Origin: Tridacna crocea
Taxonomy: Eukaryota > Mollusca > Bivalvia > Cardiida > Cardiidae
Reading direction: 5' to 3'
DNA length: 64,000 bases
Assembly: GCA_943736015.1 (NCBI GenBank)
Contig: OX031071.1
Span: 30,970,619 to 31,034,618 of the forward strand
Position 1 is the first letter of the stretch. Each line of letters opens with the position of its first letter. The notes under the pieces were generated by a model, which did no database searches, was not told the origin of the DNA, and saw nothing but the letters and a program-made list of their open reading frames with translations. The position numbers and the translations under genes were made by a program. Shown one piece after another: positions 20,826-34,265 of this stretch.

Positions 20826-21969
20826 TTTATTCCTGTACAAACACATAACTTACATTTCATTGCAGATATAGAAAGCTAAAGCTTCTATTTTTAACAAATA
20901 TTTAATAATTGTTATCAGTCTGTCAGTTTCCATTGCTACACGACCAATCAACTTTTTATTTACAAAAGGAAATCAAACTATTATAGATTATTATTTCAAG
21001 CGGAAATTAACGATGGCTGATCCGGAACATAGATGTATCACGTTAAAGAGACACCTCTAATGTTTTTTTATACTTTTTCTTCAAACTTTTGAAAGCATTT
21101 TTCTCCCTTTTAAAATGAATGATGAATATCCACAGGACAAATGACGCAGACATGTCCAAAGTGGACGCTTTTCCCGAAAAAAAAAATGAACCATGGAAGT
21201 TGTCTTTGACAGGCTGGAAAACATTGTGTAGGACCGCAGTGTTTTTAAAGACTTCTTTATCAAGTTCGTTTAAACATTACTCGGCACCATGTGTGATAAA
21301 AGATTACTAAAAGAAAAGAGTATCGATCTTAAACTATATTTTAACCTCTGTGCAGTCTGATCATGATCCTACATCGTGTTCGGATGCAAGGCACTTTCAG
21401 AGTCAATGTAGTAAGTTTATATAGCAGTTGTAAACCTGAAATCGTCGCTAAAAAATCTTAAACCTGTCTTTATTAAAAAACAAATATACAGTGACTTAAA
21501 AATGGTAATTTTCTATTCTGTTTCTCAAAGAATAGAGAAAGCTGTAAGAAAATAAATTTAATCAAATGCCGGTTATCATCATTTTCTTCTCGTCCACAAT
21601 GTTTTTAGCGAGAATGTTCTGCAACAGCTATGTAAGTATAGGGGTTAAATTTACTTTCAACTTTTTTTTAAAGTATCTTTTAGAAGCCTACAAACTTAAT
21701 TGCTTTGTGACAAAAAACATGATCACATTGCTGGTAAAGATTCTATTTGTATACAGTCTGAAACTTGTCATTTTCAAATCAGAAACGTAATTTTTACGAT
21801 ACATGGCTAGCCTTGATGCGGATATAAAACTTTAGTAAAAACCCGAACTGTATTTCAAAATACTCAGTTTAGAGAATTATTAAATGGCACTCTATTGTGA
21901 TGTCCCGAAATCCTTCCAGGTTGCTTACTAGCCTGTTAGTGATTGTTTCTTCAAAATGTTTTAAGATCA
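20826..21969. other. No gene seen
   Basis: AT-rich; GAAAACATTGTGTAGGACCG (21217) and GCCGGTTATCATCATTTTCT (21568) suggest two very old MITE remnants. CTGTGCAGTCTGATCATGAT (21351) is a dispersed motif. Open frames here are short and unsupported. Confidence 0.35.
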
Positions 21970-22165
21970 TTTAACTTTATAGCAAACGACATTTCAACTT
22001 CAAAGCATGTGCCTCTATTGATGGTATGTATCTTTGGAGATTGATAAAACATTGCAGGGTAAACGTAAAATGTTGTTGATCATAAGATATACATTATCCT
22101 TTTCCCATAATGTTTTCAATAGCCCGCTTTCTCACGGTATTCTTTGATAAAAGGCTGAATAGTAG
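21970..22165 (+). mobile_element. Decayed piggyBac-like MITE
   Basis: TAACTTTATAGCAAACGACA, CTTCAAAGCATGTGCC, GATAAAACATTGCAGGGTAA, CCTTTTCCCATAATGTTTTC and GCCCGCTTTCTCACGGTATT occur in consensus order. The hairpin no longer pairs across its centre. Confidence 0.55.
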
Positions 22166-22479
22166 ATATTGTCCCAATGAAATATTTCTCCTTATTGTCC
22201 CATCTTAATACGTTTTCTGTCGGTCTTAAACCCGTGTATGGTAATGGTTTCATATTTTGTATTGTCTGAACCACATCCTGTATAGAATTACCATACGACA
22301 CTCAAAATAAAGTGCACGTATTCAACTTGAACCCTTTTGTCAACACAGACTGTGATCGATAGCAATCATGGCAATCGTTGAGCAAGATTAGGTTTAAGAT
22401 AGTATAGCACGTGCACTGGATCTACAGTGTGTAAAAATTCTGCAAAGCTTCAATTTAAAAAATGAGAAAAAAAAAAATA

Positions 22480-22560
22480 ATCAATCAATCAAGTATCAAT
22501 ATACCTTTATTTAAGTATTTAGGCCTCTGGCCCATATACACTTACAAAATATTCAATTTT
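22480..22560 (-). mobile_element. LINE 3'-end remnant
   Basis: AATCAATCAATCAAGTATCA then TTTATTTAAGTATTTAGGCC and TCTGGCCCATATACAC. On the minus strand this reads as a 3' end with AATAAA and a (TTGA)n tail. A phrase with GGCC...GGCCCATA recurs at 15065-15085. Confidence 0.45.
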
Positions 22561-24167
22561 TATACAATGAGTGACATGTTTACAACAATTTATAAGCTGC
22601 TGCAGTTAACAACTCTTGAAAAAAAAAAATATAATATACGTTTGTAATACGTCTTCAGCTTATAATTGAAAAAAAAGAAAGAGAAAATACAATATCTACT
22701 GACAATGTTCTTATACCAATTACAATGTTAGCAAAACTGTGATAGTTGAAAACCTTAAAAAAAAAATATGTGACAGAAGATCCTAATACAACTAAACGTC
22801 AACATAAAGAAATAAATTCTCAATGTCTTTCCACAAGTTTGCTAATCCTTTTAATGTTTGTTACCCTCAGATAGTTGACAGTTTTGAAAATATTGTGAAA
22901 GAAGTGTGTTATTCATCGAAAGGATAACAAAAAAGAAAAGGAATATCAAAAGTATGTTCGTTTTCAACCTTTTGGGAACATTATGACGAAAGATAGATTC
23001 TTAACCCTTATCCTGTCAGATTACTCAAATAAAACTTTCGAGCCGAACGTAAAAAAAAAAAAAAAACAGTGATATTTCAAAGTTATGTTATGGAGAGAAA
23101 TATCCTCCCTATGGCACAGTGTAGATCCGAAATCAGATCATAAGTTCTGTGCAGTCTAATCCTGATCCACACAGCCCGTCAACTGTCATCTATCAGCGCT
23201 TAGCAGCCTAGGGGTTATAAGATTGGCAGAGAATCAAAGTACTTTCAGCTTTACATGTGACAATGCTGCCAGAATATAACAGTGTTTACTTCTGCAGTTT
23301 ATAGATTAGGAGAAAAAGTATTAACATCTACCTCGACACAAAACTCTATACAGACCTCATTTATATACATTACAACTAGTATTTAAAATAGGTATGTGAA
23401 CAACTGAAGAAACAAAAAAATTGTGACAAAATATATCACTTTATATAAACGTTGGCATAAGAAAATTTACAGCGATCCTTTATGCTCTTTTAGAACAAAG
23501 CTTTTAAAAACATTGTGATTTTTATGCCCATTTACAGGAAATCTTCTGAAAAATATTGTGTCAGATGGTTACCTACTGAGGTTGGTATTTTAATGTTCTG
23601 GTAGAGGTAAGCTCTCAAAAAAATGCGACTTATCATACTGTCTTGGAGGAAGACCACTAATAAATTTCGACTTTTCATGTACCTCTGAATGAATTACCTT
23701 GAAAACATTGCGATAAAAGGTGATGTAACAACCACATGTTTATGCTTGTTTAGAGCAAAACTATTGTTGATACTGCGAATTTTCATACTCCTTTAGAGTG
23801 AAACTTTTGAAAACATAGGGGCAAAAGGTTGCATTACATACAAAGATTGATATGAGATAGACTCATAATATCAACAAATTTTACAGGGAAAAACAATATT
23901 TACAATGCTTACGAGCACACTTTTATCTTAATACTGCTTTTATACTCCTTAAGTTAAGCAAATCTTTCAAAAAGAGAAAGAAAAGAAACAACATTAAATT
24001 TAACAAAATACGTGGATGGTTGGTTATATCAATGATTATATAAACACAAAATTGCTGAATCTGTAGAAGGACTTTTCTCAAGTTGAAAGCATAATAATCT
24101 TGTAATTCATGTTGTAATTATCAAAGATTTCATGTATTTTTTTTTTTTAAATAAAAAAATTTAAAGC
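22561..24167. other. No gene seen
   Basis: AT-rich, with poly-A runs. GTGTAGATCCGAAATCAGAT (23121) and its partner GTGCAGTCTAATCCTGATCC (23151) form one dispersed palindrome. GAAAACATTGCGATAAAAGG (23701) is an old MITE scrap. Confidence 0.4.
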
Positions 24168-26455
24168 TAACGCTCAACTGTGTTTAATGTGTAGACGAGG
24201 CTAGAGCTCAACCGTGCTTAAATTGTAGACGAGGCTAGAGCTCAATCGTGTTTAATTTGTAGACGAGGCTAGAGCTCAAACGTGTTTAATGTGTAGACGA
24301 GACTAGACCTCAACCGCGTTTAATTTGGAGATTAGGCTAGATCTCAACATCGTGAAATTTCCAGACTAGGCCAGAGCTCAACTGCATTTAATTTGTAGAC
24401 AAGGCTAGAGCTTAACCGCTTTGAATTTGTAAACTAGGCTGGAGCTCAACCGCATTTAACTGGTGGCCAAGGCTAGAGCTCAACATCGTTTAATATGTAG
24501 ATGAGAATAAAATTTAACCACCTTTTTTTTAGACCGGGCTAGATCTCAACCGTGTTTTATTTGTAGACTAGGCTAGAGCTCAATTGTATCGAAATTATAG
24601 ACAAAGCAAGAGCTCTACATCATTTAATTTGTAGACAAGAATAGAGCTCAACCATCAATGATTTAAGCTCAACTGCTTTTGATTTATAGACGAGGCAAAA
24701 CTCCACCGCGTTTCATTTGTAGATAAGTCTGGAGCTCAACTGGGTTTGATTTGTAGACATGGCTGGATCTCAACTGCTTTTAATTTGTAAACATGGCTAA
24801 AACTCAACGGCATCTGATTTGAAGACGAGGCTAGAGCTCAACCGTGTTTAATTTGTAGATGAGGCTAGAGCTTAACCATGTTCAATTTGTAGATGAGGCT
24901 AGAGCTCAAATGCGTTTTATCTGTGGATAAGACTAGAGCTCGACCATGTTCAATTTGTGGACTAGGCTAGACAAGGCTGGAGCTCAATCGTGTTTAATTT
25001 TGAGACAAAGCTATAGCTGAATCGTGTTAAATTTGTAGACGAGGCTAGAGCTCAATCGTGTTTAACTTGTATACTGGGCTAGAGCTCCACCATGGTTATT
25101 TTGTAGACAAGGCTCTAGCTCAACTGTGTTTAATTTGTGGAAAAGGCTAGAGCTCACGGTAACTGTGTTAAATTTGTAGACAAAAGTTAGAGCTGAGCCG
25201 TGTTAAATTCGTAGTCGAAACTAGAGCTCAACCACATTTAATTAGTAGAGAAGGCTAGGTACGCTAGGCTGTACACTAGGCTGGAGCTCAACCGTGATTA
25301 AATTGAAGACAAAGGCTCTAGCTCAACTGTGTTCAATTTATAGACAAAGGTTAGAGCTGAACAGGGTTAAATTTGTAAATGAAACTAGAGCTCAACCGTG
25401 TTTAATTTGTAGAAAAGGCTAGACCTCAACTGTGTTTAACTTGAACACTAGGCTGGAGCTTAACCGTGTCTAACTTGAAGACAAAGGCTAGAGCTTAATT
25501 GTATTTGATTTGTAGACAAAAGTTAGACTTGAACCGTGGTAGATTTGTAGATTAAGCTAGAGCTCAACCACATTTGATTTGAAGAAAAGGCATGAGCTCA
25601 ACAGTGTTTAATTTGTAGAAAATGCTGAAGCTCAACTATTTTTTTAATTCGTACACTATGCTGGGGCTCAACTGTATTTAATTTTTAGATGAGAATAGTG
25701 CTCAGCCGCATTTAATTTGTAGGCCAGGCTAGAGCTCAACTGTGTGTAATGTGTTGACGAGGCTAGAGCTCAACATCGTGTAGACAAGAATGGAGCTCAT
25801 CCGCATTTAATTTGTAGACCAGCTCAACCGTGTTTAATTTGTAGACAAGGTTAGAGCTCAATCGTGTTTAAGTTGTAGACGAGGTAGATGATTATACAGC
25901 TCAACTACATTTAATTTATAGATAAGGCTAGAGGTCGTCCGCTTTTAATAAATAGACGAGGCGAAGCTCAAGCGTGTTTCCTTTGAAGGTGAGGCTAGAG
26001 CGCAACTGGGTTTGATTTGTAGATAAGGTTATAGATCAACCGGGTTTGATTTGTAGACATGGCTAGATTTCAATAGCTTTTAATTTGTAAACATGGCTAG
26101 AGCTCAACAACATTTGATTGGTACAAAAGGCTAGAGCTAAACCGGGTTTAATTGTAGAAAAGGCTAGAGCTTAACCGGATGTGTTTTGTAGACGTGGCTA
26201 GAGCTCAAACGGGTTTGATATGTAGAAAAGGCTAGAGCTCAAAGCGGATGTGATTTGTAAAGAAGGCTAAGCTCAATCAGGTTTGATTTGTAGACAAGGC
26301 TAGAGCTCAACCGTGTTTAAGTTGTAGACGAGGCTAGAGCTCAACAGTGTTAAATCTTTTGACGAGGCTAGAGCAACCGCGTTTTATTTGTAGACAAGGC
26401 TAGAGCTCAACCGTGTTTAAGTTGTAGACAAGGCTAGAGCTCAACCATGTTTTAT
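24168..26455. repeat. 34-bp satellite array, about 67 units
   Basis: The unit is GAGGCTAGAGCTCAACCGTG plus TTTAATTTGTAGAC. CTAGAG starts at 24201, 24235 and 24269, a period of 34, and continues with drift to about 26455. Units are about 10-25% diverged, with several truncated ones. Most units contain GAGCTC. No gene inside. Confidence 0.95.
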
Positions 26456-27885
26456 TTCGAGTCGTCGTCTTTCACTCTTGCTCAGTTACTTGCAGTCTGT
26501 ATTAAAATTTCTGCTCATATATGTCAGGATTGGCTTCTTCAATATTTATCGACAACAGAAAAAGAAAAAACAGCAAGAAAATATTGATGCAAAACACCAA
26601 TGGAGCAGCATATCAGTCATTTCTGAAATAGGGCACATTACAGCTGGTTGATATTTTACGCCAGGGTATCACTTGGACAAATTTCGAAGAGGTCCACATG
26701 TCATACATGACGTGCCATACATGACAGATATTGAAACTCTGGGCCATCTGGGATACGATCTGATTTTAACCAGGTCTACAATGAAAGTACGGTATTTTAT
26801 ACATATATACAAAACAAAAACCGTCCATTTTTTTTTTTTATTTCAGCTAGCACGGGTTCGATCTGGTAATGCAAGTACAGTATTTAAAAAAAACTGAACC
26901 AGTCCATAAGGTAAATAGTATGGCACTTTTTAAAAGGTCAAGCGGCGCCTTACACACACACACACAAAAAAAAACCGCTCCTGATACACTCGGCTGTTTC
27001 ACAAAAAAAATATCCATAATTTATGTAATGATATATTTGGTATATTGGGTCACGTAGATAATAATGTTAAACTCTCTTTCATACAGTATGACTAGCGTAT
27101 GATATAGAAAACACAAGTGCAAAAAAATGGCCGATCAGTTAGGTTTATTCTTTAAAATAGCTCTATAAAAAACAGAGGCTTCGGTGTAAGCCAAAGAATA
27201 AGATGAGACTTCAGCTCTGTAATGCACAGTCTGATCTTGGATATATACCGTCCGTTTATTTAGCTATGCCGGTAATTATAATTATTATTTCTTCTTTTTT
27301 AGTTCAAGTGTTTTTTGTCGTCTTGTCGAAAGAGATGTGTCCAGTAAATATTTAGTGGGAATAATTTTATGAAAAATAATCTCCCTAAATAAGACCTTTC
27401 CTCAAGGGTAACAACCTACGTCACAGGAAGTGATATTGGACCTGTGCATTTTCGTAACTTATATTGGAAAGTAAGAACGATATGAAGATAGAATGAGGCT
27501 GGCTTGGGTGGATACAAAAGGACTACCAAGACTCTCATGTATTTATCAAAGACATTAGATGAATACATTTAATATTCTGATGTTTTAGACAGGAAGCAGA
27601 TGTCTATATGCACAAACACTTTGACCAAATATCAAAAAGTTATTAGGTTTTAATAGTTGGTCGAAGTCTATTCAATTATTATAAGTAGTTAACAAAAGCT
27701 TTGACAAAAAACAAAGTCCCTAGGCATTGTACGCTTTGGAGGTCTAAAGACTTTTTCAGACTATTTAAAGGAACGATTACAAAAAAAAAGACAACAGTCA
27801 TACCAAATACGCACACTGACTTTATAACAAGGGTCCGATATCACTACCTGTGACGTCACACTGACGTACGTTGTGAGGGGTGTTC
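26456..27885. other. No gene seen; microsatellite
   Basis: A short (CA)n run lies at 26953-26967. GCACAGTCTGATCTTGGATA (27225) is a dispersed motif. The frames at 26673-27057 are low-complexity and unsupported. Confidence 0.35.
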
Positions 27886-30800
27886 CTGTAACCCTAAAAG
27901 TATCAGATCCTTCCTATAACGCTAAAAGTATCAGACCCCCTGTAACCTTTACAGTATCGGACACCCTGATAATTCTTTAAGTATCAGACCCCACTGTTAC
28001 CCTTTAAGTATCTGACCCTCTTGTGACCCTTACAGTGTCAGACCCCCTCCCCTGTAACCCTAAAAGTATCAGATCCCCCTCTAACCCTTTTAGTACCAGA
28101 CTCTCCTACAACCCTTACAGTATCAGGCCACCTCTAACCCTAAAGTATCAGACCCCCGTAACACTGTAACCCTTACTGAATCAGACCCCAACCCTTTCAA
28201 TTATAATAAACCCCCCTCTGAACCCTTACAGTATCTCTTATATCTTTAGTTACCTTTGCAGCAAGTGTAGATGAAGACCAAATCACACAAAAACGTGGAA
28301 TCAGACCTCCTATAACCCTTACAGTATTAAAACCCCCATAACCATTATAGCATTTGACCCCTCTATAACCCTTACAATATCAGACCCCACTGTTACCCTT
28401 TAAGTATCTGACTCCTCCTCCGTAACTCATAAAGTATTAGACCCTTTGTAACCCTTACAGTAAAAGACCCCCTATAACCGTTTAGGTATCCGCCCCCCCT
28501 GTAACCCTAAAAATAGCAGATCCGCCCGTAACCCTTACAGTATCACACCCCATTTACATTTTGAAGTATCCGAGCCCCTGTAACCCTAAATATATCAGAA
28601 CCCGGTAACTCTTACATTATCAGACTCTCTATAATCCTTGAAGGATCAGACCCCCTATAACCCTCACCGTATCAGACCCCCCCCCCCGTAACTCTTAAAG
28701 TATTAGACCTCCCTGTCACTCTTAAAGTATCAGACCCTCCTTTAACCCTTACAGTATCAGATACTCCTGTAATCCTTAGAGTATCAGACCCCCGTAACCC
28801 TTAAAGTATTAGATCCCCTGTAACCCTTAAAGTATCAGACCCCATATATTCTTACTCTATCAGACAACCCCATAACCCTTAAAATATCAGACCCCCTGTA
28901 ACCCTTTAAGTATCCGACCCCCTGTAACCCTTAACGTGTCAGACCTCCTGTAACCCTTAAAGTATCAGACCCCACAGAAACACTTACAATACCAGACCCA
29001 CCTGTAACCCTTAAAGTATCAGACCCTCTATAACGCTTACAATATCAGACCACCTATCGCCCTTAAAGTATCAGACCTCCTGTAACCCTTAAAGTATCAG
29101 AGACCCCGTGACCCTGTAACTCATAAAGTATCAGACCCCCTATAATCCTAGATGAAGACCAAATTAGACAAAAACGTACAATCAGAACCCCAGTAACCCT
29201 AACAGTATCAGACCCCTTGTAATCCTGGGGATATCAGAACGCCCCCATAACCCGTACAGTATGTCTTACATCTTTAGTCACCTTTTCAGCCAGTGTAGAT
29301 GAAGAACAAATTACACAAAACCATGCAATCAGACCCCCTATAACCGTAACGGTCTCAGACCCTCCTTTAACCCTAAACGTATCAGATTCCCCATTACAGT
29401 ATCAACCCACTGTAATCCTTAAAGTGTTAGATCGCCCTGTAACCCTTAAAGTATCAGACCACCTTATTAACCTTGTAGTAACAGATCGCTATATAACCCT
29501 TGCAGTATCAGATCCCCTGCTTCCCTTACAGTTAAATACCCCTGTAACCAATACAGTATAAGAACCCCTATAACCCTTACAGTAACAGACCCCAATGTAA
29601 CCCTTACAGTATCAGACCCCCTTTCTTCCCTTACAGTTACAGTCTCCTGTAACCAATACAGTTACAGACCCCCTATAACCCTTACGGTAACAGACCCCCT
29701 GTAACCCTTACGGTATCAGACCACCCTGTAACCCTTATAGTATCAGATCCCCCGAATAACCCTCAAAGTATCAGACCCCCTATAACCCTTAAAGTATTAG
29801 ACCCCCTTTAACTCTTAAAGTATCAGACCCCCTATAACTCTTAAAGTATCAAACCTCCCTATAACTCTTAAAGTATCAAACCCCCTGTTACCCTTTAAAG
29901 TATAAGATTCCCCTGTAACACGTACAGTGTCAGACCCCCCTGTAACCCTTAAAGTATCAGACCCCCCTATAACCCTTAAAGTATTAGACCCCCTATAACT
30001 CTTAAAGTATCAAACCCCCTGTTACCCTTTAAAGTATAAGATCCTCCTGTAGCCCGTACAGTATCAGACCCCCTGTTACCCTTAAAGTATCAGACCCCCT
30101 GAATAACCCTTAAAGTATCAGACCCCCTATAACCCGTAAAGTATCAGACACCCTATAACTCTTCAAGTATCAGACCTCCTATAACCCTTCAAGTATCAGA
30201 TCCCTATAACCCTTACAGTATCAGACCCCTCCCCCGTAGCCCTTACAGTATCAGAAGCCCTAAACCCTCACAGTATTAGGCCTTCCTTTTACCCTTACAG
30301 TTTCAGACCTCCATAACCCTTACATTATCAGACCACCTATCACCCTTAACATATCAGATCCCCCTGTAACCCTTAAAGTATTAGACTCCCCGTAACCCTG
30401 TAACCCTAAAAGTATCAGACCCCCGTAACTCTGTAACCCTAAAAGAATCAGACAGCCCTATAACCCTTAAAGTATCAGACCCCCTGTAACCTTTAAAATC
30501 TTAAGATATCAGAACGTCCCCATAACCCTTACAGTATCTCTTATATCTTCAGTTACCTTTTGAGCCAGTGTCCTTACATTATCAGACCCCCTTTAACACT
30601 TACAGTATCAGAACCCCCTATAACCCTTACACAATCAGAATCCCCTATTACTCTTACAGTATCAGACCCCGCTATAATCCTTAAAGTATCAGAACTTCCT
30701 ATAACCCCTACATTATCAAACCGCTTGTACACCTTACAGTATCAGACCCCGCCTGTAACCCTTAAAGTATGAGATCCCCTATAATCATTATATTATCAGA

Positions 30801-31192
30801 CCCCCTATAACCCTTACAGTACCAGTCCCCCTATAACCCTTTTAGTATCAGAACCCCCTATAATTCTTATATTATCAGACCCCTATAACCTTTACAGTAT
30901 CAGAACCCTTATTAACCTTACATTATCAGACTCCCTATAACCTTTACAGTATCAGAACCCTTATTAACCTTACAGTATCAGAACCCTTATTAACCTTGCA
31001 TTATCAGAACCCCTATAACCTTTACAGTATCAGAACCCTTATTAACCTTTTATTATCAGACTCCTATAACCTTTACAGTATCAGAACCCTTATTAACCTT
31101 ACATTATCAGACTCCCTATAACCTTTACAGTATCAGAACCCTTATTAACCTTACAGTATCAGAATCCCCTATAACCCTTACAGTATTAGATT
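27886..31192. repeat. 25-27-bp satellite array, about 125 units, with a recurring spacer
   Basis: The unit is CCTGTAACCCTTAAAGTATC plus AGACC, of variable length. A non-array phrase (TCTTATATCTTTAGTTACCT, then GCAAGTGTAGATGAAGACCA and CACAAAAACGTG) interrupts it near 28233-28302 and 29268-29325, with partial copies near 29148-29190 and 30538-30575. The last part (30880-31190) is made of longer units built on TTATTAACCTTACAGTATCA. The array is C-rich on this strand. Confidence 0.94.
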
Positions 31193-31349
31193 CCTCCAAC
31201 GATGAAATTACTAATCACTTTAGCACACATTCTAATATCAATCTTCGTGATTTCACGTTAAATATTCTTTATTTGACCTAGTTATAGATATATAGCGTAA
31301 AGCGTTTGTATTGCAATTCTCACATGGAATCAACAGTTTCCTATTTTAC

Positions 31350-31578
31350 TTAACCCTTTACCAGACGACAAAATTTTGTTCTTGTTCAAATGGTCAGCAT
31401 TAGCAGACGACAATATCACTGTGGCTCAAGTGGTGTATATCTTCTGTAATAGTGTAGAAAACATTGTGGGAAAACGAGAAGATGCTGGTTACCAGAATTT
31501 TCTACTTTTCCCACAATGTTTGCAAAAGGCTTCTTTCTCAGGGTCGTAAAAAGTCACCATTGTGTGGTAAATGGTTAA
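31350..31578 (+). mobile_element. piggyBac-like MITE copy, third subfamily
   Basis: TTAA (31350-31353), CCCTTTACCAGACGACAAAA, an interior of ACTGTGGCTCAAGTGGTGTA not found in the main subfamily, a full hairpin (GCTGGTTACCAGAATTTTCT), and TGTGTGGTAAATGG then TTAA (31575-31578). Both TTAA copies are intact. It shares its interior with 52813-53043. Confidence 0.88.
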
Positions 31579-31595
31579 GCGCGAGACAGACATGC

Positions 31596-31665
31596 AGAGA
31601 GAGAGAGAGAGAGAGAGGCAGACTGGGAGAGACAGACAGAAAGAGAGAGAGAGGGTGCGAGAGGA
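31596..31665. repeat. (GA)n microsatellite
   Basis: GAGAGAGAGAGAGAGAG followed by interrupted GACAGA/GAGA runs. The matching open frames on both strands are low complexity. Confidence 0.85.
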
Positions 31666-31767
31666 TGCGAGAAAGAAATATTTTTTTTTTACCATATTTC
31701 ATGTAATTCATCAAATCATAGGACGATAATTACACAAGTGTGTGTGTGTGTTTTTTTTTTTGAGGGG

Positions 31768-32075
31768 AAGCCGAGCCTCGGTTGTTCCGTCGGTAGCGAA
31801 CCGAATTGAGAAAAAAAAGGAGGTCGATGATTCAATCCCTGTCGGCTAATTTCTGTCCAAGGATTGATGATAGTCATTGGGACAGGATTCATTCTTCTCT
31901 TTCCGCAGACAGGTGCTTAATTCGACAATAGTTATACGAGAAAACAGCCGGTGGCTTTGAAAGAATATGGTGCGGGTACTGACAAAAGAAACTCTAGTAA
32001 AGCATTGATATGTGCACTGGTGGCCGTGGTTTATCTGGAATAATGTTTAAAACGACGTTAAACACTACACACACG
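31768..32075 (+). mobile_element. tRNA-derived SINE, second family
   Basis: The head GCCTCGGTTGTTCCGTCGGT and the B-box-like GATGATTCAATCCCTGTCGG resemble a pol III promoter. The body has GAAAACAGCCGGTGGCTTTG and the tail ends AACGACGTTAAACACTACAC, a tail form typical of mollusc SINEs. It follows a (GT)n plus poly-T run, possibly an insertion site. Confidence 0.62.
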
Positions 32076-33744
32076 ATTAATCTTTCGGTTCAGGCTAAAA
32101 CATATTGTCTTTCAATCAGATAACGTTAGTTTGCAATTTTTAATGTGAAAAAGCAATCGTACATCAATATTAGGTCATTAGCTCTATCCAACTAGCAGAC
32201 AAACACGCCAAGATCACCAACTGATTTAATTCTTAATTAGTTTAATTGAATTCGTATGTCCTCTGCTTCTCCTCTAAAAAGTCGTTCACCATTCACATAA
32301 ATATACATACGATTGAGAGAAAAAATGACAAACAAAGCCTTAAAACTGTTCCATTTTTTGAAGCTCTAGTGAAAAATGACACATTTTGGTCCCATTAGTT
32401 TCAAAGTTAAAGAGGCTTTATATTCCCAGAGTCGGATGCTCAGAGTGGAGAACCTTCTAAAAAAAGAAATCTTTCTTTTGTTTTCCTCAAATACAAATTT
32501 AACAATGTTATAAATCCCTCATACAATTAACAGGTGTCTAAAACATTGAATATCAGTGTTTCTAGTAATGTTTTCTGATATTTTTGGATATTTTCTTGTA
32601 GATGATGTGCATGTCATAATAGATAATGTATTAAATCAGTTTTTTATTTCTTGCCATTGTTGGTAGCACTGAAACATTGATGACAGAATATAATTGTCGT
32701 TATTATAGTTTAAATACTGTCAAAGGAATAGTTCTCTTCTTCCCAGAACAAACAGAATGAAAAAGGTTATTTTAATATATTTCAGCACTTTCTTATTCAA
32801 GTTCTGCGGAAATGATTTCAAAACGGTTAAAGAAGAACACCCAGACAACCAAGACAACAGTTTGTCAAATGCCAAATTTTGTGCGGCTTGACATTACATG
32901 TCTTTATCTTCATCCTGCAAAATGTATATACACAGAAAATCAAGATGAAGTTCAGCTCAACTATAAAGTTAGTTTTTAGACTTTCAGACAATTTAAGCCA
33001 TAGGACGTAATCTTGTACATACTTATACTTACTGGTTGACGTCATTAAATATTGCAGCTTGTTCTATGAACATCTGATTTGTTAGTCTTTCATTTTGTTT
33101 TTTGGAGTTATACAGACAGTGTAGATCAAAATACAAACTTAGTCAAGGTGGTTTAGAGATAACCTTGCTCAACAAAACTTCTAAACAGCCATAGAATTAA
33201 CGTTTTTGTAAATTTTGTTTTAGAATTAGTTATATAGCTCTTTGTCTCTTTTGTTTTCAAATACAAAGATACAAAGATATACGTATAACAATGACCTGAA
33301 ATATATCGGTGACTGATATTATACAAATATTTTAGAGAGTAAGGTAGAACTTGGTTTATTTGGTCGACGGTAAATATCAAGATCAGACAAAATGTAAGGG
33401 TAGTCTAGTTTTAGATCTCCCATTTTGTAAAACGTCTTCAATCGCAATATCCATACGGCTTTACTTTATATCATTAATTCCTGCAAACTGCGTTGTCACG
33501 TGTCTAGAGACAATAAGTAGCCGGATACAGACAGGATTATTGACATCTAATTCCAGACTGTTTCTGTGAACAATCAGCTAAGTGTGTAGGACTTGAGAAC
33601 AGGGTGTCGCTAGTGTAAATACCCAGCTCGACCTATTTCTCTCCGAGAATTGATGCAAACCATTCCTTTCTCTCCACATTTTATTGTTTCGGCGATAGAT
33701 AAGTGGGAACGCCAGCTATTGTCTTCTTAAAAATAAATATATGA
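32076..33744. other. No gene seen
   Basis: AT-rich and free of repeats seen elsewhere in the window. Open frames are under 80 codons and lack splice or start support. Confidence 0.4.
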
Positions 33745-33995
33745 GCAACGCTCTGTGAAAAGGGGGTTTCATGGATCTGCGAAAAATATCCACCCAGGTT
33801 AGCCTGCGCAATACGTACAGGTTGACCTGGACCAAAACTTTTCGCTATTGGTCAGTTTTCGGCATGTCCAAGGACCAGTCTACCTCATGAATAAATCGAT
33901 TGTTATAGGTCCATAAGTATGTGATGACTTGTTTGGTATGATGAATTACTGAGATCCTTGAAGCCCCCTTTTACCAGAGCATGGCTCATATAGAA
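33745..33995. mobile_element. Family B MITE, most complete copy
   Basis: The left terminus is ATATGAGCAACGCTCTGTGA then AAAGGGGG; the right is CCCCCTTTTACCAGAGCATG then GCTCATAT. These form a terminal inverted repeat of about 25 bp. The interior has AGGTTAGCCTGCGCAATACG and CAGGTTGACCTGGACC, then GGCATGTCCAAGGACCAGTC. There is no tandem expansion in this copy, so it serves as the reference. Confidence 0.83.
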
Positions 33996-34053
33996 ACTGC
34001 AGCAAATACAGGATGACGTCTCAAAAAGTCGTCTGAATTTTTACAGCGCCTGT

Positions 34054-34227
34054 GTAATGCAGAGAAACGACCCTTCCCTGCAAAATGAGCCGGGTCATTT
34101 TTCTTCGTAGATAAATGACCCCAGAAGTCAATTCACTACGTACAGGAATGACCCGGGTCATTATTCTACGTAGAGAAATGACCCATGGGTCAAATTGTAG
34201 GGGAGGTGTCATATCTCTGCATTATGC
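34054..34227. mobile_element. Short MITE with TAATGCAGAGA termini
   Basis: The left end is GTAATGCAGAGAAACGACCC and the right end GGAGGTGTCATATCTCTGCA then TTAT, an inverted repeat of about 25 bp with mismatches. The middle repeats ATGACCC words three times, including the palindrome ATGACCCGGGTCAT (34151-34164). Confidence 0.68.
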
Positions 34228-34265
34228 CACTGGTCATTGTTTTGCATTTGGTCCATTTGGTTGTT

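Noticed and set aside
22116..22301. 61-codon minus-strand frame with a protein-like look (PYTGLRPTENVLRWDN)
   Set aside because: Its end overlaps a worn MITE, and no acceptor or upstream exon was found; kept only as a note.
15745..31192. Direct-repeat arrays considered as CRISPR
   Set aside because: Units are contiguous without unique spacers, the lengths are wrong, and the surroundings are eukaryotic.
31489..31706. Frames across the (GA)n run
   Set aside because: Low-complexity translation of a microsatellite and a MITE end.
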